A stretch of 64,000 bases of DNA from positions 79,052-143,051 of the forward strand of contig WYBT01000063.1 of NCBI GenBank assembly GCA_011525785.1. The letters are read 5' to 3'. A program made the translations under genes and the position numbers. The notes beneath the pieces are model-generated. The model worked only from the letters and a program-made list of their open reading frames with translations, was not told the DNA's origin and searched no databases. Below, piece after piece: positions 26,905-35,040 of the stretch; position 1 is the stretch's first letter; every line of letters starts with the position of its first letter. Origin of the DNA: Planctomycetaceae bacterium (GTDB taxonomy: Bacteria; Planctomycetota; UBA1135; GCA-002686595).

Positions 26905-27852
26905 ATGAGCACCGCGCAGTTCGATCGCCGTTCCATCCTGCTGCTCGCCGCCGGCGCAGCGCTTGCGAGCTGTCACGCATCGCCGAACGAGGCGCGCACC
27001 GCGGAGTTCGAGCGTGAGCTCGCGCAGCTCGAAGGGAGCGGACGCCTCGGCGTCGCTGTGCTCGACACGCGCGACGGCAGCGTGTGCGGGCGAAGGCTCG
27101 ACGAGCGCTTCGCACTGTGCTCGACCTTCAAGCTCGTGCTCGCAGCGATGGTGCTCGAACGAGCCGCGCTCGGCGGACGAGCGCTCGATGAGCGAGTCAG
27201 CTTTGGGGCCGCGGACCTGGTCTCGCACGGTGCGGTCACACGCGCCGCGGTCGAAGCGGCGGCCGCGCGTGGTGCGAGCACGGCGGAGTTGAGCTTCGGC
27301 GAGTTGGCGCGTGCGGCGCAGACCTCGAGCGACGGCGTCGCTGCGAACCTGCTGTTGCGCCAGCTCGGCGGACCGGCGGCGCTCAACACGTACTGCCGCA
27401 CTCATGGCGATGCGCTCACGCGACTCGATCGCTACGAGCCCGAGATGAACGACGTGCGTCCCGGCGACGAGCGCGACACGACTACGCCGCGCGCGATGGC
27501 GCAGCTCGTCGGGCGTTTGCTTGGCGGCGCGCTCGCGCCCGCAGCGCGGGACACACTGCGTCAGTGGATGATCGAAACGACGACCGGCGCAGCACGCGTG
27601 CGCCGCGGACTGCCGAAGGATTGGCTCGCAGGCGACAAGACGGGCACCGGTGGCGGAGACGGCGTGACGGTCAAGTGCAACGACGTCGTGTGGATCGAGC
27701 CACCGGGCCGCGCCCCGCTCGTCGTCGCGGCGTACTACGACACGGGCGTCGTCGCGGAGTGGCCGAGCGACGCTGACCAAGCAGTGCTGGCCGAGGTCGG
27801 GCGCTGCGTGGCGCGTTTGGAGTCCGGTGCGAGAGCGCGCGTCTTGCGCTAG
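26905..27852 (+). CDS. Class A beta-lactamase, predicted lipoprotein
   Basis: 315 residues. The N-terminus FDRRSILLLAAGAALASC has a twin-Arg pair and a lipobox with Cys23. Catalytic motifs are Ser73-TF-Lys76 (CSTFK), Ser142-Asp-Gly144 (the SDN loop with Gly instead of Asn), Glu178 in the omega loop (EPEMN, with Asn182) and Lys245-Thr-Gly (DKTGTGGG). It should hydrolyse beta-lactams by an acyl-serine mechanism in the periplasm. The SDN change and missing Cys238 partner for Cys72 set it apart from the best-known clinical enzymes. ATG at 26905 was chosen over an in-frame ATG at 26785 because it starts at the signal sequence. No LysR-type regulator is adjacent. Confidence 0.92.
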   Translation: MSTAQFDRRSILLLAAGAALASCHASPNEARTAEFERELAQLEGSGRLGVAVLDTRDGSVCGRRLDERFALCSTFKLVLAAMVLERAALGGRALDERVSFGAADLVSHGAVTRAAVEAAAARGASTAELSFGELARAAQTSSDGVAANLLLRQLGGPAALNTYCRTHGDALTRLDRYEPEMNDVRPGDERDTTTPRAMAQLVGRLLGGALAPAARDTLRQWMIETTTGAARVRRGLPKDWLAGDKTGTGGGDGVTVKCNDVVWIEPPGRAPLVVAAYYDTGVVAEWPSDADQAVLAEVGRCVARLESGARARVLR

Positions 27853-27888
27853 CCGTGCGCGCGCGGCGAGCGCGGAGTGAGCCGGTGT

Positions 27889-27927
27889 AACGTGGAAAAA
27901 CTGCTCTGGCACCGTACTGCCGTACTG
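27889..27927. repeat. Diverged single-arm copy of the pirin/nrdJ palindrome, plus 8-bp tandem
   Basis: 27889-27919 matches the right arm of the 18956-19057 palindrome over 31 bases with four differences (AACGTGGAAAA, then TGCTCTGGC, then CCGTACTG). CCGTACTG is then repeated directly (27912-27919 and 27920-27927). No second inverted arm is seen nearby. It lies in the spacer between the beta-lactamase (+) and a convergent secreted-protein gene (-). Confidence 0.7.
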
Positions 27928-27950
27928 TCGAGCGGTGCTGCGCGTGTGCG

Positions 27951-29432
27951 TCAGCGATAGTGAAACTGCGCTGTGAGTTGCGCGTCGCGTGAGGCCCGTG
28001 CTCGCACCCAGTGCGCGCTGAACGCGTCGGGGAACTCGTGGTGCGCGTAGGCGCCTTTGCCGCTCAGGTGGAATGTGGCGTACTCCACCCAAGTCCCGTC
28101 GCCGAGGAAGTCGACCTCCACCGCAATGTCGACCGGACTTGTGAGTTCGTCCTCGAGCAGCAGATGGAGCGACTTGCGATCGAAGCCCGTCATGAGGAAG
28201 GGATCGCTCGGCTCGCCCGCGCGCACGGCGTCGTGACGCCAGATCGCGCCCCAGCCCGAGGGCTTGCCCCACGACGACAGTCCGTCGATCGACCCGAACC
28301 ACAGACCGCTCTGCGGCTGGCCGACGGCGTTGTCGGTTTGATCGCCCGCGAGCACGAGCGCGCCGCGCCAGTGCACGAAGTCGGGGCAGATGCGCAGGTG
28401 CGTCGCGATCGGGCGGATCGGCTGCAACTGTCCGCCGTAGACGAGCGCAGGCAGGTCGTAGAACACGCCGAACGCGTCCATGAGGTAGCGCTCGGTCTGC
28501 ACTTCGCGGATGCGCATCCACTCGGTGTTCCAGGTGTGGCTCCACGAGGCCGAGCCGAACGGCAGGCGCATGCGCCGCCACTCGCCGCCGTGCAGCACGC
28601 GCAAGATCACCGACGCGCGGTCCCAGCCCACGGCGTAGAGCGTGTTGCCGTAGTACGCGCCGACGCCCGCGTTCTGCTTGCCTGCAACCTCGATGAAGGG
28701 ATTGCGCTCGAGGATCGTCCACGCGCCTTTGCCATCCCACTCGGCGAGACGCCCCGCTGCGCGCGCTCCGAGCTGCTCGGGCTCCTCGTAGGTGTTGTTG
28801 GCGACGACCAGCCGACCCTGGGCCGCGTGCGCCGCCTTGAAATGCCTGTACGCGCCCTTGTCCCAGTCGAGCTCCTGCGTCAGGTCGAAAAGCTGCTTCG
28901 ACTCGAGCGTGCGCGCGTCGACCTCCCAGAGCAGGCCCTCCATCGAGAGGAAATAGAGCTTGTCCGGATCGCTGAGGTGATTGGTGGTGGCGGTGAGGCG
29001 ATGGCCCTTGAGGGACTCGATCGTGCGGACCTCGCCCTCTGCATCGATCGCGTGGGGGCCGATGAAGACCTGTCCGCTGCGCCAGTGCACGAGGCGATTG
29101 GCGAACGTGCCCGTGACGCTCGCGGGGTGCAGTCGCCACCAGAGGTCGGAGCGAATTTCATAGAGACCCAGACCGCTGCCGCGAATGTGCGCGACATAGC
29201 CCACCGCCCAGAGCCGATCAGCCCAAGGGATGAGCGCGCCGATGCCCGCTTCGCTGTCGCTGCCAAGGCCTGGCGCCGAGACGGCGAAGTGCGGGAAGAC
29301 GTGGCCTTCATCGAGCGCTGGGCCGGGGGCGCGCCAATCATGCGGAGCAGGTTGTGTTGAGATCGCCTGCGTGGCAGCGGCGAGGGACAGCGCGAGGGCG
29401 ACGACGAACGGCGAGGTGAAGGCGCAGAGCAT
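27951..29432 (-). CDS. Secreted protein of unknown function, propeller-like
   Basis: 493 residues with a signal peptide (about 1-24, FVVALALSLAAATQA). The rest is soluble, rich in Trp/Gly and beta-strand patterns, with several blade-like segments (GIGALIPWADRLWAVGYVAH, FANRLVHWRSGQVFIGPHAI, LTATTNHLSDPDKLYFLSM, GRLAEWDGKGAWTILER). It belongs to a conserved family of bacterial secreted proteins whose function I do not know. No catalytic motif was recognised. A 13-bp-arm inverted repeat lies just upstream of the start. Confidence 0.75.
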   Translation of the reverse strand: MLCAFTSPFVVALALSLAAATQAISTQPAPHDWRAPGPALDEGHVFPHFAVSAPGLGSDSEAGIGALIPWADRLWAVGYVAHIRGSGLGLYEIRSDLWWRLHPASVTGTFANRLVHWRSGQVFIGPHAIDAEGEVRTIESLKGHRLTATTNHLSDPDKLYFLSMEGLLWEVDARTLESKQLFDLTQELDWDKGAYRHFKAAHAAQGRLVVANNTYEEPEQLGARAAGRLAEWDGKGAWTILERNPFIEVAGKQNAGVGAYYGNTLYAVGWDRASVILRVLHGGEWRRMRLPFGSASWSHTWNTEWMRIREVQTERYLMDAFGVFYDLPALVYGGQLQPIRPIATHLRICPDFVHWRGALVLAGDQTDNAVGQPQSGLWFGSIDGLSSWGKPSGWGAIWRHDAVRAGEPSDPFLMTGFDRKSLHLLLEDELTSPVDIAVEVDFLGDGTWVEYATFHLSGKGAYAHHEFPDAFSAHWVRARASRDAQLTAQFHYR

Positions 29433-29444
29433 CGAGTGAGGATA

Positions 29445-29534
29445 CGACGCCAGGCTCGCTCCTCCGCGACGTGCGCACGAGTCGCCGCCGAAGCGGTCAC
29501 GTGGCCGTTGCGAAGAGAAGAGAGCCTGGCGTCG
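29445..29534. repeat. 13-bp-arm inverted repeat
   Basis: CGACGCCAGGCTC (29445-29457) and GAGCCTGGCGTCG (29522-29534) are perfect reverse complements separated by 64 nt. The left arm is 13 nt upstream of the 29432 start codon and the right arm 38 nt after the stop of the next minus-strand gene. It could act as operator, leader hairpin or terminator. The arrangement (long arms, long loop, intergenic) is like the larger repeat at 18956-19057, but the sequence is unrelated. Confidence 0.6.
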
Positions 29535-29571
29535 CTTCCGACTTTGCGTCAGCGCAGCGAACGGTCGCCGC

Positions 29572-31314
29572 TCACGGGTTGATCTCGATCGCGAGCGCGT
29601 TGCTTAGCGAGCTCGTCTTGGAGTTGGCCGGATCGCGATACCAGCCCTGTGCGTGGATCGTCGTGCCCGCAGTGAACGGGGCGCCGAGCGCGCCGCTGTT
29701 CGCGCTGACGAAGCTGTTCCAGTTGAGCTGCAGCTGGCCGTCGCAGGCGCCGACAGAGCCGCCGGTCGCCTGTGCTGGCGTGCGTTGCACAGGCAGCTTG
29801 AGGCAGAAGCTGCTCGACGTGGCGCCCCACGGAAGCGCGCCGAGGTCGGGATCGTCGACGCTGTAGAAGATCGTTCCCGTGCGTTGACCGTCCACGCCGG
29901 ACACGCGGATCGTGAACTGCGATGCTGCGGTGGCGCTCGGCGCTCCGATGGGCGCAATCGACGGGACACAGCCGATACCGCTCGTGCCCGCGGTGCAGTA
30001 AGTGAGCGACAGAGCGCCGACCTCACTGACGTACTCCCTCTCGTGAAGACCGGCCGGGCCCGTGATCAGGTCCGTGGCGTTCGACCTGAATGCGATCGTA
30101 CGACCGTTGGCGGAGAGGTCGGCGTTGGCGCTCAGGCCAGTGCCGCTCGTGCCGTCGGGGTTCACCGAAACCAAGCTCGTGACGCCCGTCGCGCGGTCCC
30201 ACCTGAAGACGTCCGTCTGACCGTTGAAGTCGTTGGCGGTCAAGTCGCTCGCGGTGCTGGTGTACACCACGACGCTCCCGTCGGCGGAGATGACGGGATA
30301 GCTGCTCGTTCCATAAGCCGGTCCGCCGAGCGGAGTGGCGCTGATGAGTGTCGTCAGCCCCAGACCTCGATCGCGCAGGAATACGTCGGGCAGGCCGTTC
30401 ACGTCCCCGACCACAAGGCTCGACGCGGAACTCGAGAACGCGATGAAGCGGCCGTCGTCCGACGCGGATCCGACGCCCAAGGACCAGGGCGACAAGCCGG
30501 CCAAATCCGGGGTGAGGAGCTCCGTCACACCGGTCGTCAAGTCGCGTACGAACAAGTCGTCGCGCCCATTCGTGTCGCCGGCCACCAGATCGCTGGCGAA
30601 GCTCTGGAACACGACGTACCGCCCGTTCCTCGAGATCGTCGCGGTCTCGCTGTTGTCGTTGCCTGGCTGGCCGCTGGGAGTCACGCTGATGCAAGTCACC
30701 GCACCGCTCACGCGGTCGCGCACGAAGACATCCCTTGTGGATTGACTGTCGTTCGGCACGAGGTTCGATGCCTTCGACAGGAACAACAGACGCAAGCCGT
30801 CGCCCGAGAGCGCGTGGTAAGTGCACGTCTGGTTCGGATCGACGCCGCCCGGACCGAAGTTCTCGCGCGTCGTGATCCCGGCCGCCACGTCGCGCACGAA
30901 GATGCCGCCGAACTGCGACGGCGCGCCCGGCACAAGGGTCGTCGATCCACTGAAGAAGGCCACGAGGTTCCCGTCGTCGGAGATGCTCGGATCCGAGGAG
31001 GCCTGGTTGCCTTGGACTCCGGTCGTGCTCACGCTGACCAGTCGCGTGGTGTGCAGCAGCCGGTCGTGCACGAAGACGTCCCCCTGGAGGTTCACGTCGC
31101 CGGCGACGAGATTGCTCGCGTGGCTGGCGAACGCGAAGAAGCGTCCGTCGGCAGAAAGTGATCTGCGGGGCGTGCTCGGATAGGTGACCGAGCTGTTCGG
31201 GTCCGCGCCGCCCGGCGAAACCTGAATGCGCTTGACCACGGACTGCGCTGCCGAAGACGTCAGAACGAGCGCCACGCAGGCGCTGCCGGTCGTCACCAGT
31301 CGACGGATCTTCAT
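29572..31314 (-). CDS. Secreted TolB/PD40-like propeller with shared C-terminal module
   Basis: 580 residues with a signal peptide (SACVALVLTSSAAQS). Seven or more repeats of the type SxDGRFxAFxSxASNLVxGDxNxxxDVFVRDR run to about residue 435; these are PD40/TolB-like blades. A separate C-terminal domain of about 140 residues starts YCTAGTSGIGCVPSI and ends WYRDPANSKTSSLSNALAI. The same domain is found in the proteins at 33191, 41925 (there at the N-terminus) and 56691. It has three or four conserved Cys and is probably a surface-association or sorting domain; that role is inferred. Confidence 0.82.
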   Translation of the reverse strand: MKIRRLVTTGSACVALVLTSSAAQSVVKRIQVSPGGADPNSSVTYPSTPRRSLSADGRFFAFASHASNLVAGDVNLQGDVFVHDRLLHTTRLVSVSTTGVQGNQASSDPSISDDGNLVAFFSGSTTLVPGAPSQFGGIFVRDVAAGITTRENFGPGGVDPNQTCTYHALSGDGLRLLFLSKASNLVPNDSQSTRDVFVRDRVSGAVTCISVTPSGQPGNDNSETATISRNGRYVVFQSFASDLVAGDTNGRDDLFVRDLTTGVTELLTPDLAGLSPWSLGVGSASDDGRFIAFSSSASSLVVGDVNGLPDVFLRDRGLGLTTLISATPLGGPAYGTSSYPVISADGSVVVYTSTASDLTANDFNGQTDVFRWDRATGVTSLVSVNPDGTSGTGLSANADLSANGRTIAFRSNATDLITGPAGLHEREYVSEVGALSLTYCTAGTSGIGCVPSIAPIGAPSATAASQFTIRVSGVDGQRTGTIFYSVDDPDLGALPWGATSSSFCLKLPVQRTPAQATGGSVGACDGQLQLNWNSFVSANSGALGAPFTAGTTIHAQGWYRDPANSKTSSLSNALAIEINP

Positions 31315-31822
31315 GGGCTGGTTCCCTTCTCTCGAACCGATGTAGATGACTGTCCGCCACCTTCTGGACGCGTTGAACGCGTCGATGCAACAGACCGTAC
31401 CCCGCTCGTCAGTGTGGTAACTCGCGAAGGCGTGAAGGGGGGGCGACCCAAACTGCCTGGGAACCCTGCCTGCCGAGCCACGCTTCGCCGCGGATCATGG
31501 CCACGTTCGGTGGCGACACCGACGCTCTGCCCTGACTCTACGGATGGATGAGGAGCGCGAGCGCGTTCGAGAGCACGACGGTCGTCGGTCTCGTCCGTGC
31601 TTGCCAACGAGCCAAGTCCGGCGCCGGCGTACTCGCCGCGACCATCGCCCTCGAGATCGCCGACAAACTCGATCCCACCGCGCTCATCACGGACGCTGCT
31701 TCGCGATCGCGCAGGTGGCCGTTGTGGCGCCGGAGAGCAGCCCTGGTGAGAAAACGTGGAAGTCAGCCCGCTGAGGCTGCACGGGCATGGTTCGAAGCAG
31801 ATCTGCAGAGAGAATGAGCGGC
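31315..31822. other. Spacer without a clear intact gene
   Basis: 508 bases between the 31314 start codon (-) and the OYE gene (+). It contains a remnant of the shared secreted-protein module (31538-31612, minus) and a G-run near 31438. Short open frames of up to about 100 codons exist on both strands but show no recognisable motifs. Confidence 0.5.
31538..31612 (-). pseudogene. Remnant of the shared secreted-protein module C-terminus
   Basis: On the minus strand this reads ARWQARTRPTTVV then LSNALALLIHP and a TAG stop at 31540-31538. It aligns with the last 25 residues of the intact module in the neighbouring gene (WYRDPANSKTSSLSNALAI). The upstream part of the frame has no Cys pattern or propeller repeats, so only the tail survives. 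Confidence 0.4.
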
Positions 31823-33037
31823 ATGAATCGACGACAGTTCTGTGTGTCCGCGGCTTCGGTGGGAGTGGCGGCGACTACGGGTGTTGCGGCGAGTGAAGGC
31901 GCGCTTCAAACGGACGGAGCTGCGGCCGCGTCCAAGCCGGTCGATGGTGCGCCGAACCTGTTCACGCCGCTGAAGCTGCGCGGCGTGACGCTGCGCAATC
32001 GCATCGCGATGTCGCCGATGTGCCAGTACTCGAGCGAGGACGGCTTCGCGAACGAGTGGCACGTCGCGCACCACGCGGCGCGCGCGGTGGGCGGAGTGGG
32101 GCTCTTGCTCGCAGAGGCGACGGGCGTGACGCCGCAGGGTCGCATCACTCCCAACTGCTTGGGGATCTGGAAGGACGAGCACATCCCGGCGCTGCGCAAG
32201 GTGACCGAGTTCGTGAGCGCGCACGGCGGCGTGCCCGGCATCCAGCTCGCGCACGCGGGCGTGAAGGCCTCGCGCCATCGCCCGTTCCACCCGACGCCGA
32301 ACGCCTTCGTGCCGCTCGAAGAGGGCGGTTGGATGCCCGTGGGCCCGACGGCCAAGCGCTACGGACAGGATGGGCCCGTGCCGCACGAGCTCACCGCCGA
32401 GGAGATCCGCGCGATCACGGCGGCCTTCGCTGCAGCGGCCACGCGTTCGCTCGCTGCGGGCTTCCGGGTGGTCGAGCTGCACTTCGCGCACGGCTACCTC
32501 GGCCACAGCTTCCTGTCGCCGCTCATGAACGAGCGCAAGGACGAGTACGGCGGATCGTTCGACAATCGCGCGAGGTTCCTGCTCGAGTCAGTGCGCGCTG
32601 TGCGAGCGGTATTGCCCGACGAGACGCCGCTGCTCGTGCGCCTGTCGTGCACCGACTGGGTCGACGGCGGCTGGACGCTCGACGATTCCGTCGAGGTCTC
32701 GCGCCGGCTCGCGAAGGAAGGCGTCGACCTGATCGACTGCTCGAGCGGCGGCGCGTCGCGCCAGGCGCAGATCCCCGTCGGCCCGAGCTACCAGACTCCG
32801 CTCGCCGAGCGCATCCGCCGCGAAGCGGGCATTGCCACGGGCGCCGTGGGCCTGATCACCGAACCCGCGCAGGCTGACGCGATCATCGCCGAGGGCAAAG
32901 CCGACCTGGTGCTGCTCGGACGCGAGCTGCTGCGCGACCCGCACTGGCCGCACCGCGCGTGGACCGCGCTGAAACCCGCCTCGCCGCCGCCGATCGCGCG
33001 CGAGTACGCCTGGGCGCTGCCGGAGACGCGGCGCTGA
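31823..33037 (+). CDS. Old Yellow Enzyme-family NADH:flavin oxidoreductase, Tat-exported
   Basis: 404 residues. A Tat-like signal (MNRRQFCVSAASVGVAATTG) precedes a complete FMN TIM barrel: RNRIAMSPMCQYSSEDG (YqjM-type Cys/Tyr), WHVAHHAARAVGG, IQLAHAGVKAS, ELHFAHGYLGHSFLSPLMN, EYGGSFDNRARFLLE, and GAVGLITEP for phosphate binding. YqjM-type enzymes reduce activated C=C bonds with NAD(P)H. Most homologues are cytoplasmic, so the signal is unusual. ATG at 31823 gives a canonical Tat start; ATG at 31814 is the alternative. Confidence 0.9.
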   Translation: MNRRQFCVSAASVGVAATTGVAASEGALQTDGAAAASKPVDGAPNLFTPLKLRGVTLRNRIAMSPMCQYSSEDGFANEWHVAHHAARAVGGVGLLLAEATGVTPQGRITPNCLGIWKDEHIPALRKVTEFVSAHGGVPGIQLAHAGVKASRHRPFHPTPNAFVPLEEGGWMPVGPTAKRYGQDGPVPHELTAEEIRAITAAFAAAATRSLAAGFRVVELHFAHGYLGHSFLSPLMNERKDEYGGSFDNRARFLLESVRAVRAVLPDETPLLVRLSCTDWVDGGWTLDDSVEVSRRLAKEGVDLIDCSSGGASRQAQIPVGPSYQTPLAERIRREAGIATGAVGLITEPAQADAIIAEGKADLVLLGRELLRDPHWPHRAWTALKPASPPPIAREYAWALPETRR

Positions 33038-33190
33038 CCGTGGTCGGGGGGGGCCCCAAGTTCTCGCGAAATCGGCTTGTGCACGCGGTGGCGGGCGGCC
33101 TCTGAGGAGCGAGCGTGGCCGCGGCGCGTCGACGGGATGCGCTGCGCGGGCCCGCCCCACGACGCATCTTTCGCCGCTCAACAGGCCGCC

Positions 33191-34795
33191 ATGTCCACCG
33201 CGCCCCTCCGTCGAGTCCTCTCGCCTCTGTCCACGCTCCGGCTGCCGCTAGCGACGCTGCTCTTGTGCGCTGGGGCCGCGCGGGTCGGGAACGCGCAGTG
33301 CGCGAGCGGCTGGCAGAACGCGATTGGAACGCCTGGGCTCAACAGCTTGCCCTACACGATGGTGGCCTGGGACCCGGACGGTGCGGGGCCGCAGAGCGAG
33401 AAGCTCGTCGCGGGAGGTCAGTTCACCAGCGCTGGCGGCGCGCCCGCGAATCGCATCGCGATGTGGGATCCGGCGACCTCGAGTTGGTCCGCGCTCGGCA
33501 GCGGGATGAACAGCTACGTGCAGGCGCTGTGCGTCGCGTCGAACGGTGACTTGATCGCGGGCGGCGGGTTCTGGACTGCGGGCGGCGCGCCGGCGGGCAG
33601 CATCGCGCGCTGGAACGGGAGCACGTGGTCCCCGATCGGTTCGAGCAACCTCAGCTTGAACAGCGTCCGCACGCTTGTCGCGCTTCCGGGCGGCGGCCTG
33701 GTCGCGGGAGGGACCTTCCTCTTCGCGGAGTTCACCCAAGTGAACTACATCACGCGCTGGGACGGCACGAGCTGGCTGCCGATGGGGACCGGGCTCAACG
33801 AGCACGCGAACGCGCTGGTGGTGCTGCCGAGCGGCGATCTCCTGGTCGGCGGATTCTTCACCACCGCGGGCGGCGTGACGGCGCGGCGATTGGCCCTGTG
33901 GAACGGCGCCTCGTGGTCCGAATTCGGGGGCGGCGCCAACGGGACTGTGTACGCGCTCACGGTGCTCCCCGGCGGCGATGTCGTGGCCGCCGGCGCCTTC
34001 ACGACGATCGGCGGCGTGAACGCCAACCGCATCGCGCGCTGGAACGGCAGCACCTGGTCGCCGCTCGGCTCGGGCTTCACGCTCGAAGTGCGCGCGCTCG
34101 CGCAAGTGCCTGGAGCGGGCGGCGGCGTGGATCTGATCGCCGGTGGGATCTTCAAAACGCTGCTCGGCTCGCCCGCCGACTACATCGCGCGCTGGAATGG
34201 GGCGACGTGGTCAGCGCTGGGCGGGAGCGTCGACAGCGAAGTTCGCTCGCTCGCCGTGCTCGGCGGCGGCACGTTGGCCGTGGGCGGCGAATTCGTGTTC
34301 GCGGATGGCCAGCCTGTGGATCGAGTAGCGCTGTACGGGTTCGGCAGCTCGCCGGTCGTTCACTGCGTCGCGAAGGTCAACTCGCTCGGCTGCACGCCGT
34401 CGATCGGCGCGGTCGGCGCTCCCAGCGCGAGCAGCGGCTCGGGCTTCACGCTGTCTGCGACGAGCGTGATCAACAACAAGGTCGGGCTCTTGATCTACAC
34501 CAACGCTGGACGCGCCTCGGTTCCGTTCGCCGGCGGCACGCGCTGCATCCAACTGCCGGTGAGCCGCTCGATCTCGCTGAATTCCGCGGGCAATCCCGGG
34601 CCCAACGATTGCTCGGGCGTGTATTCGCTCGACTTCAACGCCTTCGCGGTCGGGGCACTCGGCGGGGCGCCCCAGCCCTACCTCACGATCGCTGGAACGA
34701 CCGTGAACGCGCAGTTCTGGGGCCGCGACCCGGGCTTCGCACCGCCGAGCAACGCGACGCTCTCGAACGCGCTCGAGTTCGTGCTCTGCCCTTAG
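33191..34795 (+). CDS. Secreted kelch-like propeller with shared C-terminal module
   Basis: 534 residues. Signal peptide about 1-36 (LPLATLLLCAGAARVGNAQ). Six or seven blades of about 48 residues carry the pattern AGGxFTxAGGVxANRIARWNGSTWSPLGSG. The last 140 residues are the module shared with 29572-31314 and others (HCVAKVNSLGCTPSIG ... FWGRDPGFAPPSNATLSNAL). Probably extracellular. ATG at 33191 places the signal peptide correctly. A G-run followed by CCCC lies 140 bp upstream. Confidence 0.82.
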   Translation: MSTAPLRRVLSPLSTLRLPLATLLLCAGAARVGNAQCASGWQNAIGTPGLNSLPYTMVAWDPDGAGPQSEKLVAGGQFTSAGGAPANRIAMWDPATSSWSALGSGMNSYVQALCVASNGDLIAGGGFWTAGGAPAGSIARWNGSTWSPIGSSNLSLNSVRTLVALPGGGLVAGGTFLFAEFTQVNYITRWDGTSWLPMGTGLNEHANALVVLPSGDLLVGGFFTTAGGVTARRLALWNGASWSEFGGGANGTVYALTVLPGGDVVAAGAFTTIGGVNANRIARWNGSTWSPLGSGFTLEVRALAQVPGAGGGVDLIAGGIFKTLLGSPADYIARWNGATWSALGGSVDSEVRSLAVLGGGTLAVGGEFVFADGQPVDRVALYGFGSSPVVHCVAKVNSLGCTPSIGAVGAPSASSGSGFTLSATSVINNKVGLLIYTNAGRASVPFAGGTRCIQLPVSRSISLNSAGNPGPNDCSGVYSLDFNAFAVGALGGAPQPYLTIAGTTVNAQFWGRDPGFAPPSNATLSNALEFVLCP

Positions 34796-35040
34796 TTGCT
34801 CTCGCCGTCGAATCGGGCCGCGTACCCATCCACGTTCCGGTAAAGCGCTCGAGAATCACACTCGGCGTCGTTCGATCCAGTTGGTGCGAGCCCTGCACCC
34901 TGTGGCTCGCTTCGCTTCAAGTCGTAGCGCGGTCGGGGCGTCGCGAGTAGGCGCTGCGAGTCCGCGCTGTTCGCACACTGTCGGGTCAGCACTTTCGCGT
35001 ACTCGATTGCGTGCGTCTCGCGAAGCGCGCTCGCAATCCC

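Noticed and set aside
27906..27922. TGGCACCGTACTGCC as a sigma-54 promoter
   Set aside because: The spacing between the -24 and -12 elements is one base off and there is no correctly placed downstream gene on that strand.
28011..29360. 449-codon open frame on the plus strand
   Set aside because: Antisense to the secreted protein at 27951-29432, which has a signal peptide and conserved family segments.
31548..31817. 89-codon open frame upstream of the OYE gene
   Set aside because: No motif, overlaps the module remnant on the other strand and the OYE start region. Kept only as part of the unassigned spacer.
33044..33056. G-run with following CCCC upstream of the 33191 gene
   Set aside because: Looks like simple sequence in a spacer; no structure or conserved element could be supported.
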